A DNA stretch of 64,000 bases from Candidatus Trichorickettsia mobilis (GCF_963422225.1 NZ_OY728607.1:1054001-1118000); one strand, 5' to 3'; positions 1 through 10,842 are shown, numbered from the stretch's first letter. A program made the numbers and translations. The notes: generated from the letters alone by a model not told the origin.

Positions 1-521
1 TCAAGATGATGACGCATAACCTCAAAATAAAAGCGATCACCAAAAATATTTTGTAATTGGCTGGCCCAACTAATCGCTTGATTTAAGTCATTGCTAAGTA
101 AACTTTTGCCAATAACACCTTCGGTATAACAAGACAAGGCGATAATACCATCGCTATATTCAACTAAATCATTAAGCGTAATATGATTACAAATTTTACG
201 TTCATTCTTAATAAAACTATAACTGACTAATTTTAATAAATTATGATAACCAATATCATCTTTAGCAATTAATAAAATTTCTGCAAACTGCTTTTCTGCA
301 ATAGCCAAATTCAGGATGGCACCATGTATTGGCTGCAGACCATAGTTACTTGCACTGATGGCAAATTCCAGTGAACCAAACAAATTACCACGATCGGCCA
401 AACAAAGTGCCGGCATAGAAGCAGTTTTAGCCAAACCGACTATGTTGTCTATGGTCAGAGCACTTTCCAGCATTGAATAGGAGCTTTGTACCCTGAAATG
501 GACGAACGACTTAGTCGCCAT
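1..521 (-). CDS. dnaE: DNA polymerase III alpha subunit, N-terminal part (cut by window edge)
   Basis: This is the first 173 or so residues of the replicative polymerase catalytic subunit, which synthesises DNA at the fork. The reading frame from the ATG at 521 is open to the window edge. It carries the PHP-domain features of DnaE: an N-terminal [16 protein letters not shown] segment, then [17 protein letters not shown] and [10 protein letters not shown]. The polymerase core lies beyond the window. The start overlaps the 3' end of the UDP-glucose dehydrogenase gene by 11 bases, so the two are probably co-transcribed. The family call is firm; only the N-terminus can be judged. Confidence 0.9.
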   Translation of the reverse strand, partial: MATKSFVHFRVQSSYSMLESALTIDNIVGLAKTASMPALCLADRGNLFGSLEFAISASNYGLQPIHGAILNLAIAEKQFAEILLIAKDDIGYHNLLKLVSYSFIKNERKICNHITLNDLVEYSDGIIALSCYTEGVIGKSLLSNDLNQAISWASQLQNIFGDRFYFEVMRHHL

Positions 522-1800
522 GATGTCTACCTACCGCATAATATTTAAAGCCTTTTTGTTGAAGGCTAGTAACATCTAGGATATTCCTTAAATCAATAAT
601 AATCGGTGTTTTTAATTGTTGATAAATAATATCAAAATCTAATTCCTGAAATTCTGGCCATTCAGTAGTAATAATAATTGCATCAGCATTCACACAAGCT
701 TCAACAGCAGAATTCACACATTCTATTCCAACCAATGGCAATGAGATTTGCGGATCATAGACTCTAATAATAGCGCCTTCAGCTTGCAATAACTGAATAA
801 TTTTAATAGCTGGACTATCTCTTGTATCATCTGTACCTGCTTTAAAGGTAAGGCCAAATATTGCAAAAACTTGCCCTTGGAGCTTTGTTCTGGTTATACT
901 GCAAATTTTTTTGACCATATCGTGAGATCGAAGGTTATTAGCTTTAATTGTTGCATTCAATACTAAGCAATCAAGATCGCAATTTTTTGCCACCTGAGAT
1001 AATGCTAAAATATCTTTAGGAAAACACGACCCACCGAAACCAGGACCAGCTTGCAAAAATTCTGAGCCAATTCTATGATCAGATCCCATACCTAGACTCA
1101 ATTCTGTAATATTCGCATCTATTTTTTCACATATATTGGCCATCTCATTAATAAAAGCTATTTTAGTAGCTAGGAAAGAATTGGCAGCATACTTAATTAA
1201 CTCGGCGGTTGTTAAGTCAGTCCATATAAAAGAAATGTCACGTGCAAGCAAAGGCTGATAAAGCGCTGCTAAAATTTGTTTGGCATGATCATCACTAGTG
1301 CCAATAACTACTCTATCCGGTGTTAAAAAATCTTGTACAGCACAACCTTCTCGTAAAAACTCGGGGTTGGAAACAATGTGGTATTGTTTGCCTTTTATTC
1401 GCAGTGCATTGCTAATATTACGACAGGTTTCAGGAGGTACAGTAGATTTAATGACAATCACACTATCTTGATTAATGTTATTTTGAATATGGTGAATTGC
1501 ATCCAAGACACCACTTATGTCGGCAGCACCAGATGCTAGCGACGGAGTACCTACTGTGATAAAAATAACCTCTGCTTTTTTTAGCTCTAAATATTGAGTG
1601 GAGAAATTTAATTTACCGGAACACAATTCCGCCTTGAAATATTCCTCTAAACCTGGCTCATAAATTGGCAATACGCCTGCTTGGAGCTGTTCAATCTTCA
1701 AAATATCAGTATCGATACAAGTAACATTATGACCTAAATAACTCATCATTACCCCAGATACTAAACCAACATATCCTACGCCGATAAATGCAATATCCAT
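511..1800 (-). CDS. ugd: UDP-glucose 6-dehydrogenase
   Basis: This enzyme oxidises UDP-glucose to UDP-glucuronate with two NAD+, feeding surface polysaccharide synthesis in the cytoplasm. At 429 residues it has the usual family length. Visible features are the N-terminal Rossmann motif [12 protein letters not shown], the central [12 protein letters not shown] with the catalytic cysteine, the [11 protein letters not shown] helix and the C-terminal NAD-binding segment [16 protein letters not shown]. All are intact. It overlaps dnaE by 11 bases. Upstream lies a divergent gap with a perfect hairpin (1831-1873) shared with the AsmA-like gene. GDP-mannose dehydrogenase is the nearest alternative, but the length and C-terminus fit Ugd. 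Confidence 0.93.
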   Translation of the reverse strand: MDIAFIGVGYVGLVSGVMMSYLGHNVTCIDTDILKIEQLQAGVLPIYEPGLEEYFKAELCSGKLNFSTQYLELKKAEVIFITVGTPSLASGAADISGVLDAIHHIQNNINQDSVIVIKSTVPPETCRNISNALRIKGKQYHIVSNPEFLREGCAVQDFLTPDRVVIGTSDDHAKQILAALYQPLLARDISFIWTDLTTAELIKYAANSFLATKIAFINEMANICEKIDANITELSLGMGSDHRIGSEFLQAGPGFGGSCFPKDILALSQVAKNCDLDCLVLNATIKANNLRSHDMVKKICSITRTKLQGQVFAIFGLTFKAGTDDTRDSPAIKIIQLLQAEGAIIRVYDPQISLPLVGIECVNSAVEACVNADAIIITTEWPEFQELDFDIIYQQLKTPIIIDLRNILDVTSLQQKGFKYYAVGRHHGD

Positions 1801-1830
1801 TAGCTTACTTTTTTAAATCCGTATATATTC

Positions 1831-1873
1831 TAGGTTCTGTGAACATTTCGCTTTAAAATGTTCACAGAACCTA
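1831..1873. promoter_or_regulatory. Perfect hairpin in a divergent promoter gap
   Basis: Two perfect 18-base arms (1831-1848 and 1856-1873) surround a 7-base loop. The element sits between the divergently transcribed ugd and the AsmA-like gene, so it cannot be an ordinary terminator for either. It may be an operator or a small palindromic repeat. Part of the arm (CTGTGAACATTTC) recurs near 27338 downstream of the DEAD-box helicase gene. Confidence 0.6.
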
Positions 1874-1916
1874 AATTTTGTAATTGACCAGAAGAACTTA
1901 ACTTAAAATTCCTAGA

Positions 1917-4418
1917 ATGAATCTGTTTTATAGAATCTTGCTTACGCTGACAATGTTATTATGCATAACAGCATCAATAATATTCGGTGCATATTATGGC
2001 TATTTTGATCGCTATATTCAAATAGCTCTTGAATCTTATCTAAGTAATCAGCATCGCCAGATCACCATTGCAGAACTAAAAACAACAGCAGGTGTCATTA
2101 ATATTAATAAATTATCTGGAACATTCTATGGCAATACTGTGCTAGAAGTTTTTGATGTTCAAATAACTACAAAGTTATTTAACACCAAGAACATAACCTT
2201 AAATCTCAATATTAATTTCAATAAGTTGCTCTTAAGCGCCAACGATAAGCAGCAAATTGTTCAAAGCAATGTCTACATCAACTACGATTTTAAATTACTA
2301 CAATTAGTTGCTGATGCACAGATTATATTTGATCAGCTAGATCTTTCCACTCTCTTAAATACCCATCAAGATTTATCAACCGCTAGCTCTGTTGTATGTC
2401 AATATAGTTATAATGTGCAAAACAAATTAAGTGCTACAGATTGCAATTTGCAATTAGGTCACCAATCTTATTTATCAATTAATAGTATTATCGGCTCTAA
2501 CAATATTGTAGTTAATGGAACTGTCGAAAATATACCATTAATACTATATAAAATCATTGGAAGAATTCTTCCTGACAATGAAGTCATATCATTCATCGAC
2601 GAATATAATAAAGCTGGCGATCTTACTAATGGTAAATTTAATTTAAACCTTGATGATCAGTTTTTTACTAAACATATTATAACTCCAGATAATTTATCCG
2701 GCAAATTTAACGTACAAAATGTTGAATTTAAGTATGACAATGTATTTCCTGCGCTTAAAGACGTAGATCTTGAAATTTTACTTTCCGGCTATGACTTGCA
2801 GATACTACTTAAACAGGCTTATTCAAGCAAGAGCTTAATCAATGGTCATATTAATCTCGATTGGCAGCATCCAGATTCTGCTAAAGTGTTAGTAAATGCT
2901 GTTAGCAAAGGTCCGGCTGTAGATCTAATAGATTTCGTTTCCAGTGAAGCCATAAATGAATTAAAAACCTCCGCTATTGATTTAAGAAAATTAAGTGGTG
3001 TTGCGAATTCAGTGATTGAGATGATAATTCCACTTAATCCACTAATTAAGAATTCTTACAATATTGCCACTGAGATCTCAGGCGCTAATTTAGAAATTTT
3101 TGACAATAATCTTAAAATCAGCAATAGCCATATTAAAGGAAAATTTGATGGAAGTACGGTAATTTTAAATGGTAAAGGTAAAATCAATAATTTTGATAGT
3201 AGCTTTAATTATCAGCATAATCTGATTAATCAACAGGAATTCTCAAATCTATTACAAGTAAAGACTGTCATCAGCGGCTCAAATCATAAGATAGGATTCG
3301 TTAATCTCTTATCAGGCAATGCCATCATCAATCTTGAATATAAGAGCAACCATGATCATGCTAATGTTAGCCTTACTTCTGATCTCAAGAATCTAGAATT
3401 TTATTTGGATAAAATATCAATACATAAACTTGTCGGAGAAAAAGCTAATTTAAAACTAACGACTAATCTACTTAAACCTAAGCGTATTATTGAATTCAAG
3501 GTAATTGGTGACAACAACTTGAATCTTACTGGATCAATTAATATCAGTGGCAAAAAATATCAATTACTATTACCAATAATTACCCACCATGATACTAATA
3601 TCAAAGGAGAAGTTAATATTGAACCAGGTGATTTTACAGCAAAAATCCAAGGTAGCCGACTTGATTTATCTCAAGCAAATATGCTCCAGTTTCTAGAAAA
3701 GAATAAAGAAAACACCAATACTAATCTTAAAGTAGAAATAGATCGAATCAAGCTTAAACACAATGTATGGCTTGATGATGTAATTTTGAAAGTTAAGTGT
3801 GATCAAGTAAGATGTTTTAAAGGCCATCTAGATTCAAAAATTGGTAGCAAATTCTTGAAAATGTTGCTTAAAACTTTTGATAACAAGGAGGAATGGGTTA
3901 TTACTTCCAACAATGCCGGTGCAGCCTTTAAAAGTATGGGAATATTTAATGATATGAAAGCTGGCACTATGTTATTAATCTTAACTACTAGCCGACAACA
4001 GGTGAAAGTTGGTGAAATTATACCTATTCTGGATGGTAGTTTTACTTTCAGAAGATTTGTAGTAACTAATGTGCCATTTTTAACCAAGGTAGTTTCATTT
4101 GTGTCCTTGCCTGGATTTATTAACTCTATCACTAATAACAAAGATATTGTTTTTGCCGATATGACTGGTAATTTTAATTATCAAAATAATATTATTAATA
4201 TCAGTGATGCTGTAGCTGATGGACCATATTTTGATTTTACGATGGCCGGTAATATTGATATAAATAATCATAAAATCAAGCTCAGAGGTCAAGTAATACC
4301 ATCCTTATTTGGTATTAGTACTATTATAAAACATATACCAATACTTGGCTCTCTTCCGGTTAAAGGACATCATAGAGGTATTTTTTCTGCGCCTTATGCT
4401 ATTGAGCACAAATACTAA
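1917..4418 (+). CDS. AsmA/YhdP-like envelope protein
   Basis: This 833-residue protein starts with one hydrophobic anchor (about residues 5-27). A long beta-rich region follows, full of alternating Asn, Asp and Ile, as in AsmA, YhdP and DUF3971 proteins. The C-terminal block (residues 690-830) has the AsmA_2-like pattern of repeated strands, an FADMTGNFNYQNN segment and a GxPVKGHHRGIFSAPY end. Known relatives are inner-membrane-anchored periplasmic bridges implicated in moving phospholipid to the outer membrane. It stands alone, with a hairpin before it and palindromic repeats after it. Family membership is likely; the specific role is inferred. Confidence 0.7.
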   Translation: MNLFYRILLTLTMLLCITASIIFGAYYGYFDRYIQIALESYLSNQHRQITIAELKTTAGVININKLSGTFYGNTVLEVFDVQITTKLFNTKNITLNLNINFNKLLLSANDKQQIVQSNVYINYDFKLLQLVADAQIIFDQLDLSTLLNTHQDLSTASSVVCQYSYNVQNKLSATDCNLQLGHQSYLSINSIIGSNNIVVNGTVENIPLILYKIIGRILPDNEVISFIDEYNKAGDLTNGKFNLNLDDQFFTKHIITPDNLSGKFNVQNVEFKYDNVFPALKDVDLEILLSGYDLQILLKQAYSSKSLINGHINLDWQHPDSAKVLVNAVSKGPAVDLIDFVSSEAINELKTSAIDLRKLSGVANSVIEMIIPLNPLIKNSYNIATEISGANLEIFDNNLKISNSHIKGKFDGSTVILNGKGKINNFDSSFNYQHNLINQQEFSNLLQVKTVISGSNHKIGFVNLLSGNAIINLEYKSNHDHANVSLTSDLKNLEFYLDKISIHKLVGEKANLKLTTNLLKPKRIIEFKVIGDNNLNLTGSINISGKKYQLLLPIITHHDTNIKGEVNIEPGDFTAKIQGSRLDLSQANMLQFLEKNKENTNTNLKVEIDRIKLKHNVWLDDVILKVKCDQVRCFKGHLDSKIGSKFLKMLLKTFDNKEEWVITSNNAGAAFKSMGIFNDMKAGTMLLILTTSRQQVKVGEIIPILDGSFTFRRFVVTNVPFLTKVVSFVSLPGFINSITNNKDIVFADMTGNFNYQNNIINISDAVADGPYFDFTMAGNIDINNHKIKLRGQVIPSLFGISTIIKHIPILGSLPVKGHHRGIFSAPYAIEHKY

Positions 4419-4425
4419 CATATTA

Positions 4426-4553
4426 TATACTCGGTGAAAATCAAGAATTGGCTTCATCATTCCTGAAGATCTGCGCTCCTCACGTACTAAAGTAGTACGC
4501 TGCGGTGCTCGACTTCGGAATTCCGAGCGGAACTTGATTTTGACCGAGTATAT
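4426..4553. repeat. Palindromic element, ACTCGGTGAAAATC family, copy 1
   Basis: The ends are inverted repeats (TATACTCGGTGAAAATCAAG against CTTGATTTTGACCGAGTATA) and enclose a second hairpin centred on GTACTAAAGTAGTAC. A full copy of the same design follows rpsO (18713-18839), and an eroded one follows lptF (22922-22992). All three lie directly after a stop codon. Confidence 0.8.
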
Positions 4554-4647
4554 TCATGTTTTATGGAGTTATCATTTTTTATCCTAACAAATCCTTGCGT
4601 TTTAGTATAATATTAGGTAATAAATAGTGTATATACAAAAGGGAATA

Positions 4648-4807
4648 GAGAGCGTTCAATAAACTGTGTCAATTAAGTTAAAATATGTCATTGCGAGGTC
4701 ACGTTAGTGACCGTGGCAATCCAGTTTATAAAGAGTTGCAAGTCTTTCTGGATTGCTTCGGCTTACGCCTCGCAATGACGGTCTAACACAATTTATTGAA
4801 CACTCTC
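4648..4807. repeat. MITE-like element with GAGAGTGTTC termini, copy 1
   Basis: This 160-base element has inverted ends (GAGAGCGTTCAATAAACTG and its complement). The inner palindrome is built from CATTGCGAG and GCAATCCAG. It is flanked by near-identical 8-base repeats, AGGGAATA (4640-4647) and AAGGAATA (4808-4815), consistent with transposition. It ends 15 bases before tRNA-Cys. Confidence 0.8.
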
Positions 4808-4822
4808 AAGGAATATACCTAT

Positions 4823-4897
4823 GGCTAGGTAGCAAAGTGGTAATGCCGTGGACTGCAAATCCTCAATGCGCCGGTTCGATTCCGGCCCTGGCCTCCA
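4823..4897 (+). tRNA. tRNA-Cys (anticodon GCA), CCA encoded
   Basis: The cloverleaf can be traced by eye. The acceptor arms are GGCTAGG (4823-4829) and CCTGGCC (4887-4893) with one G-T pair. The anticodon loop ACTGCAAA carries GCA. A five-base T stem (GCCGG with CCGGC) encloses TTCGATT. The discriminator is T4894, and the CCA at 4895-4897 is genome-encoded. The xerD start follows 17 bases later. Confidence 0.93.
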
Positions 4898-4914
4898 ATC
4901 TTCTTACAATCATT

Positions 4915-5850
4915 ATGGAATTTACTGAGCAGTTTTTAGAAATGATGATGGCTGAGCGAGGGATTGCTAAAAATTCTGTGCTTGGGTACAAACGTGATTT
5001 ATTAGATTTTAGTATTTTTCTAATTGATAAAAAATTATCGGCATTAAATGTCAATATAGAGCATATTAATGGCTTTATTAGATTTTTAGCGGCAAAAAAT
5101 CTTCAAGCCCGGTCGATCAATCGTAAATTATCCACTATAAAAACTTATTATGCCTTCTTGGTTAGTGAGAACTATACTACTCACAATCCGGTGCTGATAG
5201 TAGACTTACCAAAATATTCCTCTAAGCTACCTTTGATATTGCAGGTAGCTGAAATCAAAGAGTTGTTAAATTGCTGTGACCTAGATAAAACTCCTGAAGG
5301 ATTACGGTTAAAGGCAATGATTCATCTACTATATGCCAGTGGATTACGTGTATCAGAACTAGTAAGTTTAAAGCTTTCAAACCTATTAAGAAGTACCAAT
5401 AAATCTGAAATCAAAAAAATATTTACTATTGAAGGCAAGGGCAATAAAGAAAGACATGTAGTAATTAATGATCAAGCAATCTCCAGCATTATGGAATATT
5501 TACTAGTACGTAACTTGTTTGTTGGTTCACATAAACCCAAGAACATACTATATTTATTTCCTTCAATAGCTGAGTCTGGATATATGACTAGACAAAATTT
5601 TGCTATTTTATTGAAACAACTCGCTATTAAGGCAGGCCTTGATCCAAATAATATATCACCACATGTACTGCGTCATAGTTTTGCTAGTCATTTGCTGGAA
5701 GGTGGCGCTGATCTTAGGGTGATCCAAGAATTACTTGGTCACGCCGATATTAGTACCACGCAAATTTATACACATTTGCAAACTAATTATCTCAAAAAAA
5801 TCTTAAATGAATGTCATCCATTAAATAAAGCTATTGATGATTATGAATAG
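4915..5850 (+). CDS. xerD: Tyrosine recombinase XerD
   Basis: This 311-residue site-specific recombinase resolves chromosome dimers at dif with a XerC partner. The N-terminal SAM-like DNA-binding domain (about residues 1-90) is followed by the catalytic domain. The catalytic domain shows Arg in [13 protein letters not shown], Lys in [10 protein letters not shown], the [19 protein letters not shown] block, [15 protein letters not shown] and the nucleophile Tyr. The ISPHVLRH and [12 protein letters not shown] wording favours XerD over XerC. The frame is open further upstream through the tRNA, but the ATG at 4915 fits the family N-terminus and avoids overlapping the tRNA. Its end overlaps the next gene. 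Confidence 0.88.
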   Translation: MEFTEQFLEMMMAERGIAKNSVLGYKRDLLDFSIFLIDKKLSALNVNIEHINGFIRFLAAKNLQARSINRKLSTIKTYYAFLVSENYTTHNPVLIVDLPKYSSKLPLILQVAEIKELLNCCDLDKTPEGLRLKAMIHLLYASGLRVSELVSLKLSNLLRSTNKSEIKKIFTIEGKGNKERHVVINDQAISSIMEYLLVRNLFVGSHKPKNILYLFPSIAESGYMTRQNFAILLKQLAIKAGLDPNNISPHVLRHSFASHLLEGGADLRVIQELLGHADISTTQIYTHLQTNYLKKILNECHPLNKAIDDYE

Positions 5851-7615
5851 ATCTCTTTCGACTTATCTTAAATCGATCTTTTTTCGCTATAAAATATATT
5901 TTTGCTCATTATTTATGATTGCGATCATTGGTTCTATGTTCAATGTTGTAGTCGATTATCAAATAAAAGAAATTATTGATACTATTGCCTTGAATCAAAA
6001 TGCCAATGTTGAAGCGTTGTTGTTGCTATTTGTTTTTTATAAATTTATGCATCATGGTCTATTTTTCATTAGGCGGTTGCTAGATATGAAATTTAAGCCC
6101 ATACTTCTTTCTGAGACTGTAACTGATATGTACACCAATACTTTTGGGCATTCATTGCATTGGTTTGATTCTCATCTATCTGGTGAAATCTCAAATAAAA
6201 TTTCGGATTTTCAAAGTAATATACTTACTTTAATCACTCACTGCTTTAATGCATTACACAGTATGGGTGTTATTATTATGGGCATATTATTTTTGTTTAA
6301 GGTCAGTGCGTTACCAGCTATAACAATTCTCGTCTTTGTGATGATTTATACACCGGTAATAACGCTACTATTAAAAAAGCAAATGTGCTTACAAGAACAA
6401 TATGTCTCTGCTAGACAGGAAACCTTGGGAATCATCAATGATTCAATCACTAACATCTTTGGTATAAAAATTATTGGCAACATCAAGAGTGAGTTTAAAC
6501 TCAAACTGACTCCTGCATTGCTAAATTGGAGTGATTGGGAGAAAAAGACTCGTAAGTTTGATGCTTACTTTGTTGATAATGCTGATACTATTATGGTGCT
6601 CATCCAAAGTGCAACGCAAATTTATTTACTCAGCTATCTCTATAAAACTGACCAGATTACTGCCGGTGTCTTTGCTTTTGCGGCAATGATCATGCTTAAA
6701 GTACATCACACACTTGATGAATTTTTAGAAAATTTATTATTCAACATTAATCCAGGAATTGCTTCAATCAAAGCATCCTTCGACTTTATTAATACTAAAT
6801 ATGATACTCCAGATTCCCCAAACGCCAAACTCCTAACTAATGTATGTGGTGATATTAAATTTAACAATGTTAGTTTTGCTTATAGTGGCAGTAAAACTGA
6901 CGTATTACATAATTTTAATTTACATGTAGAAGCTGGTCAAAGAATTGGCATTGTTGGAACTTCTGGTGCTGGCAAAACTACTTTAATCAAATGTTTGTTG
7001 AGATATTTTGATGTAAGTAGTGGTGAGATTATGATTGATGAGCAAAATATAATCTCTGTAACTCAGGAATCTTTACGAGCAAATATATCGGTTATCCCAC
7101 AAGATATTACCATGTTTCACCGCTCTATTTTAGAAAATCTACAACTTGCAAAATATGATGCCAGCTTTGATGAAATTGTCAGTGCCTGTAAAAAAGCCAG
7201 AGTGCACCAAGATATTATGCATATGGCGCATGACTATCATTCAATCGTCGGTGAACGCGGCGTCAAGGTCAGTGGCGGCCAGCGGCAACGTATTGCGATA
7301 GCTAGAGCAATTCTCAAAAATGCTCCAATTCTGATTTTAGATGAAGCTACTTCTGCACTCGATACGCCTACAGAAAAATTAATTCAGGAATCACTAAATG
7401 AAATGCTTGAAACCAGCAATGCTACTACCATTGTCATCGCTCACCGTTTATCAACTCTATTGCATATGGATCGAATCTTGGTCTTTGAACAAGGTAAGAT
7501 TATTGAGATGGGTACTCATCAGGAATTGCTGGCAAGTGCCGGTCTCTACAAGACCCTCTGGGATGCCCAAGTTGGTGGCTTCTTGCCTGAGAAAAAAGAA
7601 GAAAAACTGCAATAG
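5837..7615 (+). CDS. MsbA-like ABC exporter (membrane plus ATPase fusion)
   Basis: This half-size ABC exporter of about 592 residues has an N-terminal six-helix membrane domain (residues 15-310) and a C-terminal ATPase. The ATPase shows Walker A GTSGAGKT, signature VSGGQRQR, Walker [13 protein letters not shown] and the H-loop IVIAHRLS. Relatives export lipids, lipid A or peptides across the inner membrane. The substrate cannot be read from sequence. Candidate starts are the ATGs at 5837 and 5843, both inside the end of xerD, so translation is probably coupled. A roughly 350-base gap follows. Confidence 0.85.
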   Translation: MIMNRSLSTYLKSIFFRYKIYFCSLFMIAIIGSMFNVVVDYQIKEIIDTIALNQNANVEALLLLFVFYKFMHHGLFFIRRLLDMKFKPILLSETVTDMYTNTFGHSLHWFDSHLSGEISNKISDFQSNILTLITHCFNALHSMGVIIMGILFLFKVSALPAITILVFVMIYTPVITLLLKKQMCLQEQYVSARQETLGIINDSITNIFGIKIIGNIKSEFKLKLTPALLNWSDWEKKTRKFDAYFVDNADTIMVLIQSATQIYLLSYLYKTDQITAGVFAFAAMIMLKVHHTLDEFLENLLFNINPGIASIKASFDFINTKYDTPDSPNAKLLTNVCGDIKFNNVSFAYSGSKTDVLHNFNLHVEAGQRIGIVGTSGAGKTTLIKCLLRYFDVSSGEIMIDEQNIISVTQESLRANISVIPQDITMFHRSILENLQLAKYDASFDEIVSACKKARVHQDIMHMAHDYHSIVGERGVKVSGGQRQRIAIARAILKNAPILILDEATSALDTPTEKLIQESLNEMLETSNATTIVIAHRLSTLLHMDRILVFEQGKIIEMGTHQELLASAGLYKTLWDAQVGGFLPEKKEEKLQ

Positions 7616-7971
7616 CATTTATATTTTTAGGTTTATATATTTTTTTAGATGTTTAGTCTCAATATCTGATGACCTGGTTTTAAACAAATTTGGCTTTGTG
7701 AAGAAATGGTAATAGTAAAAAAAGATATTGTAATATATCAATTTTTTATATATATTAGTATAGAAGCTGACTTATGTAGCTAGATGACCAACGCTACTAT
7801 AGTTAGTATGATCTCAAACAATAATGATACTTACTCCTAATGCAAAGTTTTTTGTATTTAACATTTCTTAATCCTTCTATTATTATTGGCGGCTAGCCGC
7901 CATCATCTTTTTTTCTATTTATTTACCCCCATCTATATATTACAACTCTTAAGAAATTTAAGGATAATTTT
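7616..7971. other. Intergenic gap with a GC-rich terminator-like hairpin
   Basis: This stretch is AT-rich with no convincing gene. The one clear signal is the 14-base palindrome GGCGGCTAGCCGCC at 7888-7901, followed six bases later by a run of seven T. This resembles a weak rho-independent terminator. The MFS start region with a purine-rich AAGGAT ribosome site lies at the far end. Confidence 0.45.
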
Positions 7972-9227
7972 ATGTTTTACAATAAACAACAAGGTGTCTT
8001 GCCTTTTGTAATGTGGTTATTTCCACTAAGTTTTTTACCTATCAATTTATATTGCGCCTATGGCCAGGGTTAATGATGCAGCAGATTATGCAGCAATTTA
8101 TGATTGATGCTACAGAATTTGGTCTGCTCGCTTCTTGTTATTATTACGGCTATGCTGCTATGCAAATTCCAGTAGCGATGGCTTTGGATCGTTATTCACC
8201 AAGATATGTAGTGTTTTTAAGCGCATTAGTCTGCGGTATTGCTGCTGCTACACTGAGTTATACAGAAAACTGGTATATTGCTCTTATTAGTCGTTGTTGT
8301 ATCGGAGCTGGTTCTGCTGTTGGATTTTTAGGAACTTCAAAAGTAGTATCACAATGGTTTGGCTCAGAACAATATGCACGAATGATTGGCTTTAGTTTTA
8401 CTATTGGTTTAATGGGGGCAATATATGGTGGTAAGCCGGTGAGCATAATGGTTACGTCTCTAGGTTGGTATAAAGTAAGTATTATCTTGTCTTCAGTAGC
8501 GGTGATCATTGGTATATTAACATATTTATTTTTACGAGCACCAACTATAGCTACCAATTTAACGGAGCCAACGACACTATTACAAATTCGTGATTTCAAA
8601 AAACTAATTAATTCTCCGGTAATGTGGATTTTAGCTATTGCCAATTTATTAATGGTAGGGTCATTAGAGGGTTTTGCCGATGTTTGGGGAGTGCCATATT
8701 TGATGACCACATATCATATCGCTAAAGGTGAGGCAGCAGAATTAATATCGTTTATCTTTTTAGGAATGCTTGTTGGTGGCCCAGTACTGGCGTTATGCGC
8801 TAAAAAATTAGGCAATTATTTAGTAATTAGTTTATGTGGTATGATTATGGCTGTCATATTTGCTCAATTATTATGGTTAAGTAATAGTGAGATTAGTCTC
8901 TTATTATTAAGATGCTTGTTTGTCATTATAGGAATAATGTGTTGTTACCAGGTATTAATTTTTGCTATCGGTTGTGAATTGGTTGAAGCAAAGCTCTTGG
9001 GTGTAACTGTAGCGTTCTTAAATTGTATTAATATGCTAGGCGGAGTATTTTTTCATACCTCAATCGGCTTTATCATGGATTTATTTTGGACTGGTAAGAT
9101 GCAAGATGATCTTCGTATTTATAGTATAGAATCATACTCTTATGCATTGAGCGTTATTCCACTTTGTGCATTAATAGGAGCGAGCATGGTTTTGTTGGTT
9201 AGGATGATAATAGCCAAAAGAAAATAG
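7972..9227 (+). pseudogene. MFS transporter with a one-base frameshift near the N-terminus
   Basis: This is a 12-helix major facilitator, probably a metabolite or osmolyte importer of the inner membrane. The family N-terminus is encoded from the ATG at 7972 (MFYNKQQGVLPFVMWLF), after a good AAGGAT site. It runs out of frame at a T6 run (8031-8036). From there the frame shifted by one base continues as FFTYQFILRLWPGLMMQQIM and stays open to 9227, with conserved helices and ALDRYSPRY after helix 2. One extra T would restore a full-length protein of about 418 residues. Either the gene is freshly broken, a base was miscalled, or slippage on the T run rescues it. A GTG at 8013 could start a protein lacking the N-terminus. 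Confidence 0.75.
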
Positions 9228-9229
9228 GA

Positions 9230-9301
9230 GGCTCTTCCGTATTTCTTCGTGATAAATTGATAGCAGCATTTAAAGATTATGCCATTGTCAAAAGCGATTA
9301 G
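9230..9301 (+). pseudogene. 3' remnant of a further methyltransferase paralogue
   Basis: Two bases after the MFS stop, a 23-codon stretch reads VFLRDKLIAAFKDYAIVKSD and then stops. It matches the C-terminal end of methyltransferase copy A (LFLRDKSIAAYKECI) at both DNA and protein level. Nothing upstream of it resembles the rest of the gene. It is best read as the stump of a deleted fourth array member. Confidence 0.75.
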
Positions 9302-9369
9302 CCAATTAGATATTGCTTTATTTTGTGTGTTTCATAGAATTCCAAGTTTGTTATTCATGAGTGTCGTCA

Positions 9370-10680
9370 ATGAAAGATTTATTAGCCGTACAAGAGCAAT
9401 ATCAGGACTATCCTTATCCGCTTAGAGATCCAGAGGAAGAAACGCAGCGCCTTTTACAGGTGGTTGGTGGGCAGTTGCCAGAATTAAATCATTGGTTATA
9501 TCGAGGAAAAGAAAATTTTAAATCAGGATTCCGTGTTTTGGTAGCCGGTGGTGGCACTGGTGATGCCTCAACCTTTCTTGGTGAACAGTTAAAAAACACT
9601 AATGCTGAAATCGTCTATTTGGATTTTAGTTTTGCCAGCATGGAAATAGCGCAAAAGCGAGCAGAAGTGCGTGGCTTGAAAAATATCACCTGGATTCATG
9701 ACAGTATACTAAATATTCCAAAACTTAATTTAGGTAAATTTGATTTTATTAATTGTTCCGGAGTGCTTCATCATCTCGCATCTCCTGATGAAGGATTGCA
9801 GATATTAAGTGATTCCTTGTCGATCTGTGGTGGTATGAATTTGATGATTTACGCTAAATATGGACGTGCTGGTGTTTATCAAATACAACATCTGATGAAA
9901 GTAATTAACTCTGATGTTAATAGTATGGCAGAAGAAATAGAAAACTGTAAAGCTATAGTTGAGATTTTACCAGCTACTAATTGGTATACAAAGTCACAAG
10001 ATTTTATAGCTGATCATATATTATTTGGTGATATTGGGTTATACGATTTGTTTCTGCATAAGCAGGATCGAGCTTACTCGATCCCAGAAATGTATGAGTT
10101 TGTTAGTAAGGCTGATTTGCATTTTGTGCATTTTACATCACCAAAACAGCGATTGGAATTAGAAATAGAAAAATATATAAAAGATACTGATTTGCTGCGT
10201 CAGATCAAGCAACTAGATATTCGCGTTCAACAAGCAATTAGTGAATTAATTGTAGGAACGGTGGTAAAACATGATTTCTATGTATCTAAAGTCAAGGATA
10301 CTGTTGCGGATTTAGCGTGTTTGACTAACGTACCATATTTTTATCCCGAAACCGATTTAGCAACGCAGATTTATAATTTTATTGATAACGGTCAAGTATC
10401 TATAGGTCAAGAGCTCAAGTTTAAATTAAATTGTCGATATGTACAAGATGTAGACATTAATATTCATGTGTCTAAATACACAAAATATATATTTAAAAAT
10501 ATGATAGAAGGTTCGAAAAGCTTGCAAGAAATTTTTGATGCTATAAGAAAAGAGTTTAAATGGAATATATTAGATGCGGTATTAATTAATGAATGTAAAA
10601 TTATATTTACTCAGTTTTTTAAGATCGGAATTTTATTTCTTCGTGATAAATCGATAGCAGCATATAAAGAGTGTATTTAG
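9370..10680 (+). CDS. SAM-dependent methyltransferase, array copy A
   Basis: This 436-residue class I methyltransferase has a short N-terminal MKDLLAVQEQYQDYPYPLRD segment. The AdoMet-binding core follows: motif I VLVAGGGTGD at about residues 56-65, the acidic end of strand 2 in VYLDFSFASME, and motif IV INCSGVLHHLASPDEG. Then comes about 250 residues of a family-specific region, ending in a small domain (TKYIFKNMIEGSKSLQEIF). The ATG at 9370 is chosen because copy B starts there too; the frame also allows GTG at 9361. The substrate is unknown. Rickettsiae have methyltransferases that modify lysines of surface proteins, but I cannot show that this is one of them. It is the first intact member of the tandem array. 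Confidence 0.8.
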   Translation: MKDLLAVQEQYQDYPYPLRDPEEETQRLLQVVGGQLPELNHWLYRGKENFKSGFRVLVAGGGTGDASTFLGEQLKNTNAEIVYLDFSFASMEIAQKRAEVRGLKNITWIHDSILNIPKLNLGKFDFINCSGVLHHLASPDEGLQILSDSLSICGGMNLMIYAKYGRAGVYQIQHLMKVINSDVNSMAEEIENCKAIVEILPATNWYTKSQDFIADHILFGDIGLYDLFLHKQDRAYSIPEMYEFVSKADLHFVHFTSPKQRLELEIEKYIKDTDLLRQIKQLDIRVQQAISELIVGTVVKHDFYVSKVKDTVADLACLTNVPYFYPETDLATQIYNFIDNGQVSIGQELKFKLNCRYVQDVDINIHVSKYTKYIFKNMIEGSKSLQEIFDAIRKEFKWNILDAVLINECKIIFTQFFKIGILFLRDKSIAAYKECI

Positions 10681-10842
10681 ATGGTAGATGTAAACAAAAC
10701 GTTGATTGAATTTTTGCCTATTTTCTTATCTTTCTACGCTAAATTTTATTCTAATAGAGCCACTAGTATCATCAAATTTGCCTTGAAATATAAAAAAATA
10801 TCCTAAAAATCATCTTAACGTTTTGTTTACATTTACCATCTT
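10679..10842. repeat. Short inverted-repeat element, GATGGTAGATG family
   Basis: The ends are inverted repeats of about 26 bases (GATGGTAGATGTAAACAAAA on the left, near-perfect complement on the right). The left end overlaps the stop codon of methyltransferase copy A. The first 125 bases recur at 44470-44600 with close identity. There is no coding potential, and it lies between array copies A and B. Confidence 0.75.

Noticed and set aside
4753-4914. N-terminal extension of the XerD frame
   Set aside because: It runs through the MITE end and tRNA-Cys; the ATG at 4915 gives the family start and length.
7398-7712. Frame overlapping the end of the ABC exporter
   Set aside because: Shadow of the ATPase domain in another frame, running into AT-rich gap sequence.
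10679-10842. Terminator of methyltransferase copy A only
   Set aside because: Its left 125 bases recur at 44470 and it has long inverted ends, so it is a repeat element even if it also ends transcripts.
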